64,000 nucleotides of DNA, from NCBI RefSeq assembly GCF_023716465.1, contig NZ_CP092415.1:1093501-1157500 (forward strand), in the 5' to 3' direction. Source of the stretch: Flagellimonas marinaquae. GTDB lineage: Bacteria > Bacteroidota > Bacteroidia > Flavobacteriales > Flavobacteriaceae. The position numbers and the translations under genes were made by a program. Shown in pieces: positions 8,051 through 15,517 of the stretch (its first letter is position 1; every line of letters starts with the position of its first letter). The notes beneath the pieces were generated by a model. It had not been told where the DNA came from and did no database searches. It saw only the letters and a program-made list of their open reading frames with translations.

Positions 8051-9403
8051 ATGCAATCTTACTGGCGACTGCATAGATATCCCATTCTTTTTGCCGTCGC
8101 TTGCACATTGTTTTATTGGAGCTTTGCATATAATCTCGTCAGAACCGATTTTACAAAGCTCTTAATGCTTTTTGGGGCACTCTTCTATCTTACCTCCAAA
8201 ATACTCCAATTCGAAAAGTGGAACTATAAGTTTCTATTGGGCATAGGAATCTTATTTCGATTGGTTTTTCTATTCGCCGAACCTAATCTATCGCAAGATT
8301 TTTATCGTTTTATTTGGGACGGTGAACTCATAAAAAACGGTATCAACCCCTATTTGTACACCCCTGACCAAATTATGGAACAGGGCGAGATTGTGTTTAC
8401 CGGTATGAACAAACTTTATGCCGGCATGACGGACCTCAACGCTCGACATTACAGTAATTATCCACCGATCAACCAAATCCTTTTTGCACTATCAGTTGTA
8501 TTGGGAGGCGGAAGTGTAGTGGGATCCATGATCGTTTTACGGTTGATTATAATCCTTGCGGACTTAGGAATGCTATTTTTTGGACGAAAACTTCTTCAAA
8601 ACCTCAATAGGGCCAACCACTTGGCATTTTGGTACTTTTTAAATCCATTGGTGATAATTGAGCTTACAGGAAATCTCCATTTTGAAGGGGTCATGCTCTT
8701 CTTTTTTATTTGGGCCATTTATCTCTTATCAAAAAACAAATGGCTGTGGGCCAGTCCTGTTTATGCCATTTCCATAATGGTAAAATTGGTCCCCTTGATC
8801 TTCCTGCCCATATTGGTAAAATACCTAGGGCTCAAAAAGAGTGCTATTTTTTACATTCTGGTCATAGCTGGCTGTATTATGCTCCTTCTTCCCTTCTACT
8901 CATCTGTATTTGTTGATAATTATACAGAGACCGTCGGACTTTGGTTTTCCAATTTCGAGTTCAACGCCAGTGTTTACAATGTGGTTAAAAAGATAGCAGT
9001 AACCTATTTTGAGGCCAAACCATGGGAACTCATCGACACTTATGGTTCTTATCTAAAAATAGCTGTGTTAATAATAGTCCTGCTTCTTGCCTTTCTTCGA
9101 AAAAACCAAAGTTTAGACCAGGTCCTCAGCACAATGGTCATTGCCTTGGCCCTATATTATTTCCTATCCAGCACTGTTCATCCTTGGTACGTGATATTCC
9201 TTTTGGGGTTTGCAATTTTTACGGATTACAGGTTCCCACTGGTATGGTCCTGCACCATAATTTTAAGTTATTATGCCTATTCACATCCCGATTTTAAAGA
9301 GAACCTATGGTTATTGGCCATTGAATACATCGTGGTAATAGGCTATTTTATTTATGAATTAATAGGAAGCAGGCCAAAAAAGTTATATTTCCTCAAAAAG
9401 TAA
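8051..9403 (+). CDS. Polyprenol-phosphate-dependent mannosyltransferase-like membrane protein (GT87/GT-C)
   Basis: 450 residues, hydrophobic almost throughout with about 10-12 membrane segments. The first periplasmic loop carries the GT-C-type acidic motif around NLSQDFYRFIWDGELI, and the region GINPYLYTPDQIM is typical of the GT87 / alpha-mannosyltransferase group that uses lipid-linked sugars on the outer face of the cytoplasmic membrane. This fits the first gene of the operon as donor-lipid synthase. The gene ends at 9403; the arginine leader starts shortly after, with no clear terminator between. A role in glycolipid or protein glycosylation is inference. Confidence 0.8.
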   Translation: MQSYWRLHRYPILFAVACTLFYWSFAYNLVRTDFTKLLMLFGALFYLTSKILQFEKWNYKFLLGIGILFRLVFLFAEPNLSQDFYRFIWDGELIKNGINPYLYTPDQIMEQGEIVFTGMNKLYAGMTDLNARHYSNYPPINQILFALSVVLGGGSVVGSMIVLRLIIILADLGMLFFGRKLLQNLNRANHLAFWYFLNPLVIIELTGNLHFEGVMLFFFIWAIYLLSKNKWLWASPVYAISIMVKLVPLIFLPILVKYLGLKKSAIFYILVIAGCIMLLLPFYSSVFVDNYTETVGLWFSNFEFNASVYNVVKKIAVTYFEAKPWELIDTYGSYLKIAVLIIVLLLAFLRKNQSLDQVLSTMVIALALYYFLSSTVHPWYVIFLLGFAIFTDYRFPLVWSCTIILSYYAYSHPDFKENLWLLAIEYIVVIGYFIYELIGSRPKKLYFLKK

Positions 9404-9414
9404 TCACAACTTTA

Positions 9415-9437
9415 GTACAATTCGAATTAATTTGTAC
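9415..9437 (+). promoter_or_regulatory. Promoter-region dyad upstream of the arginine leader
   Basis: GTACAA (9415-9420) and TTGTAC (9432-9437) form an inverted repeat enclosing a perfect 10-bp palindrome AATTCGAATT (9419-9428). A near-consensus -7 box TTAATTTG (9427-9434, one mismatch to TAnnTTTG) overlaps it. If used, transcription would start around 9440, just 10 bases before the leader ATG. It does not match the ArgR boxes known from E. coli or Bacillus, so an operator role is speculative. Confidence 0.35.
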
Positions 9438-9449
9438 ATTAGCCCCAGA

Positions 9450-9533
9450 ATGAAAGGACAACAGTACATACTATCTACTTTGAGCATCACAGCTCCCATC
9501 AGTCCATTTACCCCCCGCCGTCGTCGCCCGTAA
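9450..9533 (+). CDS. Putative arginine-operon leader peptide (27 aa, ends RRRRP)
   Basis: A 27-codon ORF (ATG 9450, TAA 9531-9533) translating to MKGQQYILSTLSITAPISPF followed by TPRRRRP. Four consecutive arginine codons (CGC CGT CGT CGC) and a proline codon come directly before the stop. It sits between the GT87-like gene and the first gene of the arginine operon, with its ATG close behind the predicted transcription start. Runs of the end-product codon in a short upstream ORF are the hallmark of attenuation leaders (known for his, trp, leu and thr operons). Four arginines in a row directly before arginine biosynthesis genes are unlikely by chance. A proC gene in the same operon makes the flanking prolines notable too. 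The peptide itself is probably not functional after synthesis. Confidence 0.65.
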   Translation: MKGQQYILSTLSITAPISPFTPRRRRP

Positions 9534-9624
9534 GGGTGCAACATATCTATTGGAAATAGGTGAGTCCATTTCCGCAAAACTCCAAATACATTTTTTTCAC
9601 TTTTTTACAGATTAATCGCTTGCA
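9534..9624 (+). promoter_or_regulatory. Arginine leader RNA: two alternative hairpins, then T-rich tract
   Basis: Downstream of the leader stop two hairpins exclude each other because they share bases: one at about 9544-9562 (CTATT-GGA-AATAG core), the other at 9552-9573 (GGAAAT, bulged A, GG / CC, ATTTCC, loop TGAGT). A T-rich stretch (TTTTTTTCACTTTTTT, 9591-9606) follows 17 bases later, which is too far for a textbook intrinsic terminator. The arrangement is compatible with ribosome-position-dependent switching, but the mechanism (termination, Rho, or access to the next start codon) cannot be decided from sequence alone. Confidence 0.4.
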
Positions 9625-10239
9625 ATGGAAATTATTGTTGCTAACGAATCACATTATAAATACGCGCAGATTATTAGTGATACCATAACCGATTCCGCAA
9701 AGGTCAGAGGTACAGGTATTGCCATGCGAACTCCAGAATACATAATAAAACGTCTCCAAAACGGTAATGCAATTATTGCGTTGGATGGAGATAAGTTCGC
9801 TGGATTCTGTTATATCGAAGTCTGGGGGAACAAGGACTTTGTGGCCAACTCTGGTTTAATAGTCCATCCAGATTACAGAAACCAAGGTCTGGCCAAAAAA
9901 ATTAAAAAAGCCGTTTTCGACCTTTCCCGAAAAAAGTTTCCCGACGCCAAAATTTTTGGCATAACCACTGGACTGGCCGTAATGAAAATGAACTACGAAC
10001 TTGGTTATAAGCCAGTTACATTTTCGGAACTAACGGACGACCCGGAATTCTGGAAAGGCTGTCAAACCTGCAAGAATTTTGATATCCTTACCCGAACCGA
10101 TAGAAAAATGTGCCTTTGCACCGGGATGCTTCACGACCCAAAAGCAAAAAATCAACAACCGGAAAAAGTGAACAAAAAAGCATTTCAGAGATTGAAAAGC
10201 ATTAAAGAATCACTTTTTCTCAAAAAGAAAAATAAATAA
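9625..10239 (+). CDS. GNAT-family acyltransferase, probable first enzyme of arginine synthesis
   Basis: 204 residues. A GNAT domain spans about residues 1-145, with the acyl-CoA pyrophosphate loop YRNQGLAKKIKK preceded by the strand NSGLIVHPD. The C-terminal tail has clustered cysteines (CQTC and CLC, about residues 149-174) followed by a lysine-rich end; these could bind a metal. As the first gene after the Arg leader and directly before argG, it most likely acylates glutamate (N-acetyl- or N-succinylglutamate synthase), replacing ArgA/ArgJ, neither of which is seen in the operon. Because the pathway's carbamoyltransferase is of the Bacteroides ArgF' kind, succinyl-CoA is a reasonable donor. 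The fold is certain; the substrate is inference from position. Confidence 0.78.
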   Translation: MEIIVANESHYKYAQIISDTITDSAKVRGTGIAMRTPEYIIKRLQNGNAIIALDGDKFAGFCYIEVWGNKDFVANSGLIVHPDYRNQGLAKKIKKAVFDLSRKKFPDAKIFGITTGLAVMKMNYELGYKPVTFSELTDDPEFWKGCQTCKNFDILTRTDRKMCLCTGMLHDPKAKNQQPEKVNKKAFQRLKSIKESLFLKKKNK

Positions 10240-10261
10240 AAATAGAAATCTGTTCGAACAT

Positions 10262-10285
10262 GATCGAATGCATTTCCATTCGATC
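10262..10285. repeat. Perfect 9-bp inverted repeat between GNAT gene and argG
   Basis: GATCGAATG (10262-10270) and CATTCGATC (10277-10285) pair perfectly around a 6-base loop (CATTTC); an outer A-T and one wobble extend it to about 11 pairs. A separate 8-bp palindrome GTTCGAAC lies just upstream (about 10252-10259). No T-run follows, so it is not an intrinsic terminator. It may be an mRNA processing or stability hairpin, or a protein site, 35 bases before the argG ATG. Confidence 0.6.
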
Positions 10286-10320
10286 GTACTCGACTGGAAA
10301 ACAACACATAAAGAATCAAA

Positions 10321-11508
10321 ATGGAAAAATTAGTTATAGCTTATAGCGGCGGGTTGGACACCTCCTACTGTGCCAAATACCTTTCCAAAGAAGAGGGCTT
10401 CGAAGTACATGCAGTAAGCGTAAACACTGGAGGATTCAGCAAAGCTGAAATCGAGGACATTGAAGAAAAAGCACTTGCTTTGGGTGCCACATCTTACACT
10501 TCCATCGATGCCATAAGCACTTTTTATAACAAAGTGGTCAAACATCTAATCTTCGGAAATGTTCTCCGAAACAACACCTATCCCCTTTCCGTAAGTGCGG
10601 AACGAATCGTTCAGGCTATCGAGATTGTGAACCACGCCAAAAAAATCGGTGCTAAATATATCGCACACGGAAGCACAGGGGCCGGTAACGACCAAGTAAG
10701 GTTTGATATGATTTTTCAAATCTTGGCCCCGGAAATCAATATTATTACCCCGATAAGGGACAAAAAACTCGCCAGAGAGGAAGAAATCGAATATCTGCAA
10801 CAGAACGGGATAGATTATTCTTGGGAAAAGGCCAAGTATTCGGTGAACAAAGGACTATGGGGAACATCAGTAGGAGGTGATGAAACTTTGACCTCACATC
10901 TATCCCTGCCCGAAAGCGCCTACCCAAGCCCCTTGGAGAAAGAACTGCCAAAAGAACTAAAACTTACTTTTAAAAATGGTGAGTTAGTAGCTTTGGATGG
11001 TGAGCCGGACACACCCGTGGCCAATATCGAGAAGCTATCCGCAATAGCATCAAAATATGCCATTGGCAGGGATATTCACGTTGGCGATACCATAATCGGA
11101 ATCAAAGGGCGGGTCGGTTTCGAAGCGGCAGCACCCTTGATCATTATAAAAGCCCACCATTTGCTGGAAAAACACACCCTGAGCAAATGGCAGCAATACC
11201 AAAAAGAGCAAATGGGCAATTTTTACGGAATGTTGCTGCACGAGGGCAATTATCTTGACGAGGTGATGCGGAACATCGAAGCATTTTTAACGGACACCCA
11301 AAAACACGTTTCCGGTGACGTTTTTGTGACCTTGCACCCCTACCGATTCGAGTTGAACGGAATCACATCCAAACACGATTTAATGAATGCTTCCTTTGGA
11401 AGTTATGGTGAAATGAACAAAGGATGGACCGCCGACGAGGCCAAAGGATTCATTAAGATCCTATCTAACTCTGGAAAAATTGCCAACCACGTAAACCAAG
11501 AATCATGA
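10321..11508 (+). CDS. argG: Argininosuccinate synthase
   Basis: 395 residues. It joins citrulline and aspartate with ATP to give argininosuccinate in the cytoplasm. Seen: the N-terminal ATP-binding P-loop-like motif YSGGLDTSYC, the citrulline/aspartate region with STGAGNDQVRFD and YSVNKGLWGTSVGGDE. Length fits the family (about 400). The last bases overlap the argC start (ATGA), showing tight coupling. It precedes argC as is common in Bacteroidota arginine operons, with the partner lyase argH at the far end of the operon. Confidence 0.96.
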   Translation: MEKLVIAYSGGLDTSYCAKYLSKEEGFEVHAVSVNTGGFSKAEIEDIEEKALALGATSYTSIDAISTFYNKVVKHLIFGNVLRNNTYPLSVSAERIVQAIEIVNHAKKIGAKYIAHGSTGAGNDQVRFDMIFQILAPEINIITPIRDKKLAREEEIEYLQQNGIDYSWEKAKYSVNKGLWGTSVGGDETLTSHLSLPESAYPSPLEKELPKELKLTFKNGELVALDGEPDTPVANIEKLSAIASKYAIGRDIHVGDTIIGIKGRVGFEAAAPLIIIKAHHLLEKHTLSKWQQYQKEQMGNFYGMLLHEGNYLDEVMRNIEAFLTDTQKHVSGDVFVTLHPYRFELNGITSKHDLMNASFGSYGEMNKGWTADEAKGFIKILSNSGKIANHVNQES

Positions 11509-12479
11509 TAAAAGCTGGAATTATAGGTGGCTCAGGATATACGGGAGGTGAGCTAATAAGGCTCTTGCTCAATCATCCACGGACCGAAATCGATTTTGTG
11601 TACAGCACTACCCGAGCAGGAAAACCAATAACCTCCGCCCATCAAGATTTGTTGGGGCAAACAGAATTGAATTTTTCTGGAGAAATAAATTCAAATATAG
11701 ATGTAGTCTTCCTCTGTTTGGGGCATGGAAATTCCACCACATTTTTGAACGAAAACAAATTTTCCTCTGCTTCAAAAATTATTGACCTCAGCAACGATTT
11801 CCGGTTACAGGCCGATTCTAACTTTAATGGCCAAAGATTTGTTTATGGTCTTCCCGAATTGAACAAGTCTGCCATAAAAGCTGCGGAGGCCATCGCCAAT
11901 CCAGGTTGTTTTGCAACAGCTATCCAATTGGCATTGTTACCATTGGCAAAAGCAGGTTTGCTCGGTGCAGATGTACATATCAACGCAGTTACAGGAAGCA
12001 CAGGAGCTGGAGTTGGACTATCCCCAACATCACATTTTAGCTGGAGGAACAATAACGTATCCTGGTACAAACCGTTTACCCACCAACATTTGGGAGAAAT
12101 TGGGGAAAGCCTCAATTCTTACGGGAAATCTGTAGGTAAATTAATGTTCTTGCCCAATCGGGGCAATTTTACACGAGGAATCCTGGCCACTGCATACACC
12201 AACTATAACGGCAGTTTGGAAGAAGCAAAAAACCTTTACCACGATTTTTATAAAGACGCTGTTTTCACCCATCTTTCGGATGGGGAACTACACCTGAAAC
12301 AAGTAGTAAACACCAATCAGTGCCATATTCATTTGCACCAGCACGATGGGCTTTTATTGGTTACGTCCGCTATCGATAATTTATTGAAAGGAGCATCCGG
12401 ACAAGCGGTACAGAACATGAACTTGATGTTCGGATTTCCAGAATCCGAAGGCCTATTGTTAAAAGCAGGAGTATTTTAA
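11505..12479 (+). CDS. argC: N-acyl-gamma-glutamyl-phosphate reductase
   Basis: 324 residues. NADPH-dependent reduction of N-acyl-glutamyl 5-phosphate to the semialdehyde. Seen: N-terminal Rossmann loop GGSGYTGGELIRLL, the catalytic-cysteine motif ANPGCFATAIQLAL, and the later substrate-binding region with HQHLGEI. Length is near the family norm of 310-350. It starts inside the argG stop (4-base overlap). Whether the acyl group is acetyl or succinyl cannot be read from the sequence. Confidence 0.95.
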   Translation: MIKAGIIGGSGYTGGELIRLLLNHPRTEIDFVYSTTRAGKPITSAHQDLLGQTELNFSGEINSNIDVVFLCLGHGNSTTFLNENKFSSASKIIDLSNDFRLQADSNFNGQRFVYGLPELNKSAIKAAEAIANPGCFATAIQLALLPLAKAGLLGADVHINAVTGSTGAGVGLSPTSHFSWRNNNVSWYKPFTHQHLGEIGESLNSYGKSVGKLMFLPNRGNFTRGILATAYTNYNGSLEEAKNLYHDFYKDAVFTHLSDGELHLKQVVNTNQCHIHLHQHDGLLLVTSAIDNLLKGASGQAVQNMNLMFGFPESEGLLLKAGVF

Positions 12480-12488
12480 AACAAAAAG

Positions 12489-12507
12489 GCTGAGCGTAGT
12501 CGAAGGG
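12489..12507 (+). repeat. Short dispersed GAGCG-AGTCGAAG repeat, intergenic copy
   Basis: The stretch GCTGAGCGTAGTCGAAGGG lies between argC and proC. Its core CTGAGCGTAGTCGAAG is identical in 15 of 16 positions to a second copy inside argD (14042-14057). Sequences of this kind are commonly met as dispersed intergenic palindromes in many bacterial genomes. I found only these two in the window. Confidence 0.65.
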
Positions 12508-12559
12508 ATTATGTAAAACTAGATTTCCGCCTACACGGAAATGATAAAGAAAGAAAATT

Positions 12560-13354
12560 ATGAAAATAGCTATTATAGGAGCAGGTAACTTAGGGCTGGC
12601 CATCGCAAAGGGGATTTTGCACAGCAATGGCGCAACGACCATGTACCTGACCAAAAGGAACACCGATTCCATTCAGGAGTTCGAAAAATACGGCAATGTA
12701 ACGGTCACAGCCAACAACAAGGAAGCCGTAAAAAATTCCGATATCTTGGTTTTTGCGGTACAACCCGGGCAATTCACATCCATTTTAGAGGAAACCAAAG
12801 ATCTTCTATCCGAAAAACATGTGGTAATCAGTACCATTACAGGATTCAGTATTTCCAAAATTGAAGAGATTATCGGTTCGGATAAATTCATCATCCGTAG
12901 TATGCCGAATACAGCAATTTCGGTAGGCAAATCCATGACGTGTATCTGCAGCAACGAATTGGGCAAAAAAAGGGTGGATCTGGCAAGGGCCATTTTTAAC
13001 CGAATGGGACATACCCTGGAAATTCCAGAAGGGCAAATGCAGGCGGCAACTGTTATATGTGCAAGTGGGGTTGCCTTTTGGATGCGATTGATCCGTGCCA
13101 CCACCCAAGGTGCCATACAATTGGGATTTGATGCAAAAGAAGCCCAAGAATTGGCCATGCATACCTGTAATGGGGCGGCCAACCTTTTAATAGAGTCGGG
13201 CAGTCATCCGGAAGAAGAGATAGATAAAGTAACCACACCCAAAGGATGTACCATCGAAGGTCTGAACGAAATGGAGCATCAAGGATTAAGTTCTTCCTTG
13301 ATCAGGGGAATTGTTACATCTTTTGAGAAAATCAGTGAAATAAGAAAAGGATAA
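12560..13354 (+). CDS. proC: Pyrroline-5-carboxylate reductase
   Basis: 264 residues. Reduces pyrroline-5-carboxylate to proline with NAD(P)H. Seen: N-terminal Rossmann motif IIGAGNLGLAIAKG, the FAVQPGQF strand, the SMPNTAISVGKSMT block, and the C-terminal ProC signature (VTTPKGCTIEGLNEMEHQG). It sits inside the arginine operon between argC and argD, separated by an 80-base gap upstream that holds the short repeat, and 2 bases from argD. Its presence means proline and arginine synthesis share one transcript, which fits the proline codons beside the arginine codons in the leader peptide. Confidence 0.93.
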   Translation: MKIAIIGAGNLGLAIAKGILHSNGATTMYLTKRNTDSIQEFEKYGNVTVTANNKEAVKNSDILVFAVQPGQFTSILEETKDLLSEKHVVISTITGFSISKIEEIIGSDKFIIRSMPNTAISVGKSMTCICSNELGKKRVDLARAIFNRMGHTLEIPEGQMQAATVICASGVAFWMRLIRATTQGAIQLGFDAKEAQELAMHTCNGAANLLIESGSHPEEEIDKVTTPKGCTIEGLNEMEHQGLSSSLIRGIVTSFEKISEIRKG

Positions 13355-13356
13355 AA

Positions 13357-14502
13357 ATGAAATTATTTGACGTATATCCGTTATACGATGTTACTCCAAC
13401 CAAGGCCAAAGGCATTGAAGTCTGGGACGATAAAGGGGAAAAATATCTGGATTTTTATGGAGGTCATGCCGTAATTTCCATTGGACACACACATCCACAC
13501 TATGTAAAACGGATAAAAGAGCAATTGGACAACATTGCGTTTTACAGTAATTCTGTTCAAAATCCATTACAAAAGGAGCTTGCAGAAAAGTTGGGCCGTT
13601 TATCCGGTTGCGAGGACTATGATCTTTTTATGTGCAACTCTGGGGCAGAAGCCAACGAAAACGCGCTAAAAATGGCCTCGTTTCACACTGGAAAATCCAA
13701 AGTAATCGCCTTTACCAACAGTTTTCACGGAAGAACCTCTGCAGCAGTGGCCGCTACGGACAATCCAAGTATCAATGCTCCCATTAACAAACAACAAGAG
13801 GTGACTTTCTTGGCACTGAACGATTTTGATGCTTTTGAAAAAACAATTCAATCCAATGAATATTGCGCAGTAATCATTGAAGCAATTCAAGGTGTGGGGG
13901 GACTCGATGAACCAACTACGGAATTCTTCCAATTCATTGCAAAAAAGTGCAAGGAACACCAGATTGTCCTGATTGCGGACGAGGTACAATCGGGCTACGG
14001 CCGAAGTGGAAAGTTCTTTGCCTTTCAACACCATTTGGACACTGAGCGGAGTCGAAGTGTGCAACCCGACATTATTTCCATAGCCAAAGGTATGGGGAAC
14101 GGTTTTCCCGTGGGCGGCATATTGATTCACAACTCATTTAAGCCTTCTTACGGGCTTTTGGGCACCACCTTTGGTGGAAACCACCTGGCCTGTACCGCAA
14201 GTTTGGCCGTTCTGGAAGTGTTGGAAAAAGAAAACTTGATTACAAACGCAGCCGAACTAGGGGCGTATTTTCGGGAAAAGGCATCGGAAATAACAGAAAT
14301 CAAAAATATAAAAGGGAGAGGACTTATGATCGGACTGGAGTTTGATTTTGAAGTTGCTCCGCTGCGAAAAAGAATGATCGTGGAACAGCACATGTTCACT
14401 GGAAGTGCCAAAAACAAGAAGCTGTTACGATTTTTACCCGCATTGAACATCACAAAAAAAGATATAGACCTGTTCTTTGATGGGCTAAAAAAAGTAGTAT
14501 AA
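13357..14502 (+). CDS. argD: Acetyl/succinylornithine aminotransferase with an in-frame palindrome insertion
   Basis: 381 residues, class III PLP aminotransferase converting N-acyl-glutamate semialdehyde to N-acyl-ornithine. Seen: NSGAEANENALKMA, NSFHGRTSAAVAATDN, ADEVQSGYGRSGKFF and the Schiff-base lysine K244 in SIAKGMGNGFP. Odd: between HHL and VQPDI the protein has seven extra residues (DTERSRS, 228-234) encoded by the 21-22 base palindrome described separately. Relatives normally run directly from FxxQHH to KPDI. The insertion is a multiple of three, keeps the frame, and lies about ten residues before K244 in a loop, so activity is probably retained. The stop overlaps the ATG of argF'. 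Confidence 0.93.
   Translation: MKLFDVYPLYDVTPTKAKGIEVWDDKGEKYLDFYGGHAVISIGHTHPHYVKRIKEQLDNIAFYSNSVQNPLQKELAEKLGRLSGCEDYDLFMCNSGAEANENALKMASFHTGKSKVIAFTNSFHGRTSAAVAATDNPSINAPINKQQEVTFLALNDFDAFEKTIQSNEYCAVIIEAIQGVGGLDEPTTEFFQFIAKKCKEHQIVLIADEVQSGYGRSGKFFAFQHHLDTERSRSVQPDIISIAKGMGNGFPVGGILIHNSFKPSYGLLGTTFGGNHLACTASLAVLEVLEKENLITNAAELGAYFREKASEITEIKNIKGRGLMIGLEFDFEVAPLRKRMIVEQHMFTGSAKNKKLLRFLPALNITKKDIDLFFDGLKKVV
14039..14060 (+). repeat. Palindromic repeat inserted in frame within argD
   Basis: ACACTGAGCGGAGTCGAAGT (plus GT) has complementary ends ACACT / AGTGT and shares its 16-base core, with one mismatch, with the copy between argC and proC. In argD it is read as T-E-R-S-R-S. A repeat normally found between genes has thus become protein sequence, as described for Rickettsia palindromic elements. 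Confidence 0.7.
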
Positions 14503-15440
14503 TGAAGCATTATTTAACCGTTAGCGATATAGAATCACTACCCGATTGGGTTGATGAAGCTATCGCCCTAAAAAAAGACCCCTATCAGTTTGAGGGTCTG
14601 GGCAAACGAAAAACCATTTGCCTGCTATTTTTCAACAATAGCCTTAGAACCCGTTTAAGTACACAAAAAGCGGCCATGCAATTAGGTTTGGATGTAATGA
14701 TCATGAACTTTGGCAACGAAGGCTGGGCGTTGGAATATGGTGACGGCACCATTATGGATCAAGGAACATCGGAGCATATTAAAGAGGCCGCCCAAGTGGT
14801 ATCCGAATATGCCGATATTGTGGCCATTAGGGCATTCGCAGGATTGGTGGACAAAGAAAAGGACGAATCCGAAGAAGTAATCACCGGTTTTGCCAATTAT
14901 GCCACAATTCCTGTAGTTAATATGGAAAGTTCGGTGGGGCACCCACTTCAAGCTTTGGCGGACGCCATCACCTTAAAGGAAAATGAAATCAAGAAAAGAC
15001 CCAAAGTAGTGCTTTCTTGGGCGCCTCACCCCAAAGCCTTGCCGCATGCGGTTGCGAACTCTTTTGTAGAAATGATGCGGATGCAGGACGCCGATTTTGT
15101 GATCACCCATCCGAAGGGATATGAATTAAATCCAAGGTTGACCCAAGGTTGCCAAATTGAATACGACCAAAACAAGGCATTGGAAGGAGCCGATTTTGTA
15201 TATGTGAAAAACTGGAGCAGCTACTCCGATTATGGAAAAGTACTGAGCAAGGACACCGATTGGACCATTACAGAAAAGAAATTGGGGCATGCCAAATTTA
15301 TGCACTGCCTGCCAGTAAGGAGAAATATGATCGTGGAAGATGCCGTACTGGACGGGAAACAATCTTTGGTGGTCCAGCAAGCTAAAAATAGGGTGTTTTC
15401 CGCTCAAATTGTATTAAAAAAATTACTGGAAAATATATGA
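14502..15440 (+). CDS. argF': N-succinyl/acetylornithine carbamoyltransferase (ArgF' type)
   Basis: 312 residues. Transfers the carbamoyl group to an N-acylated ornithine. Seen: the carbamoyl-phosphate motif NSLRTRLST (SLRTR replaces the STRTR of ordinary ornithine carbamoyltransferases), the MESSVGHPLQALAD block and HCLPVRRNM; all agree with the Bacteroides fragilis N-succinylornithine transcarbamylase group. At residue 90, which in that enzyme is a proline selecting succinylornithine and in Xanthomonas acetylornithine transcarbamylase is a glutamate, this protein has serine (TSEH, residues 89-92). Acyl specificity is therefore open. It starts on the argD stop and is followed by a 77-base gap before argB. 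Confidence 0.9.
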   Translation: MKHYLTVSDIESLPDWVDEAIALKKDPYQFEGLGKRKTICLLFFNNSLRTRLSTQKAAMQLGLDVMIMNFGNEGWALEYGDGTIMDQGTSEHIKEAAQVVSEYADIVAIRAFAGLVDKEKDESEEVITGFANYATIPVVNMESSVGHPLQALADAITLKENEIKKRPKVVLSWAPHPKALPHAVANSFVEMMRMQDADFVITHPKGYELNPRLTQGCQIEYDQNKALEGADFVYVKNWSSYSDYGKVLSKDTDWTITEKKLGHAKFMHCLPVRRNMIVEDAVLDGKQSLVVQQAKNRVFSAQIVLKKLLENI

Positions 15441-15517
15441 AAAGGAGTATAATTGCCTTTACAACCAAACCTTAAAATGTGAACAACATCTGACACATTA
15501 TAAATAACACAAAACAG

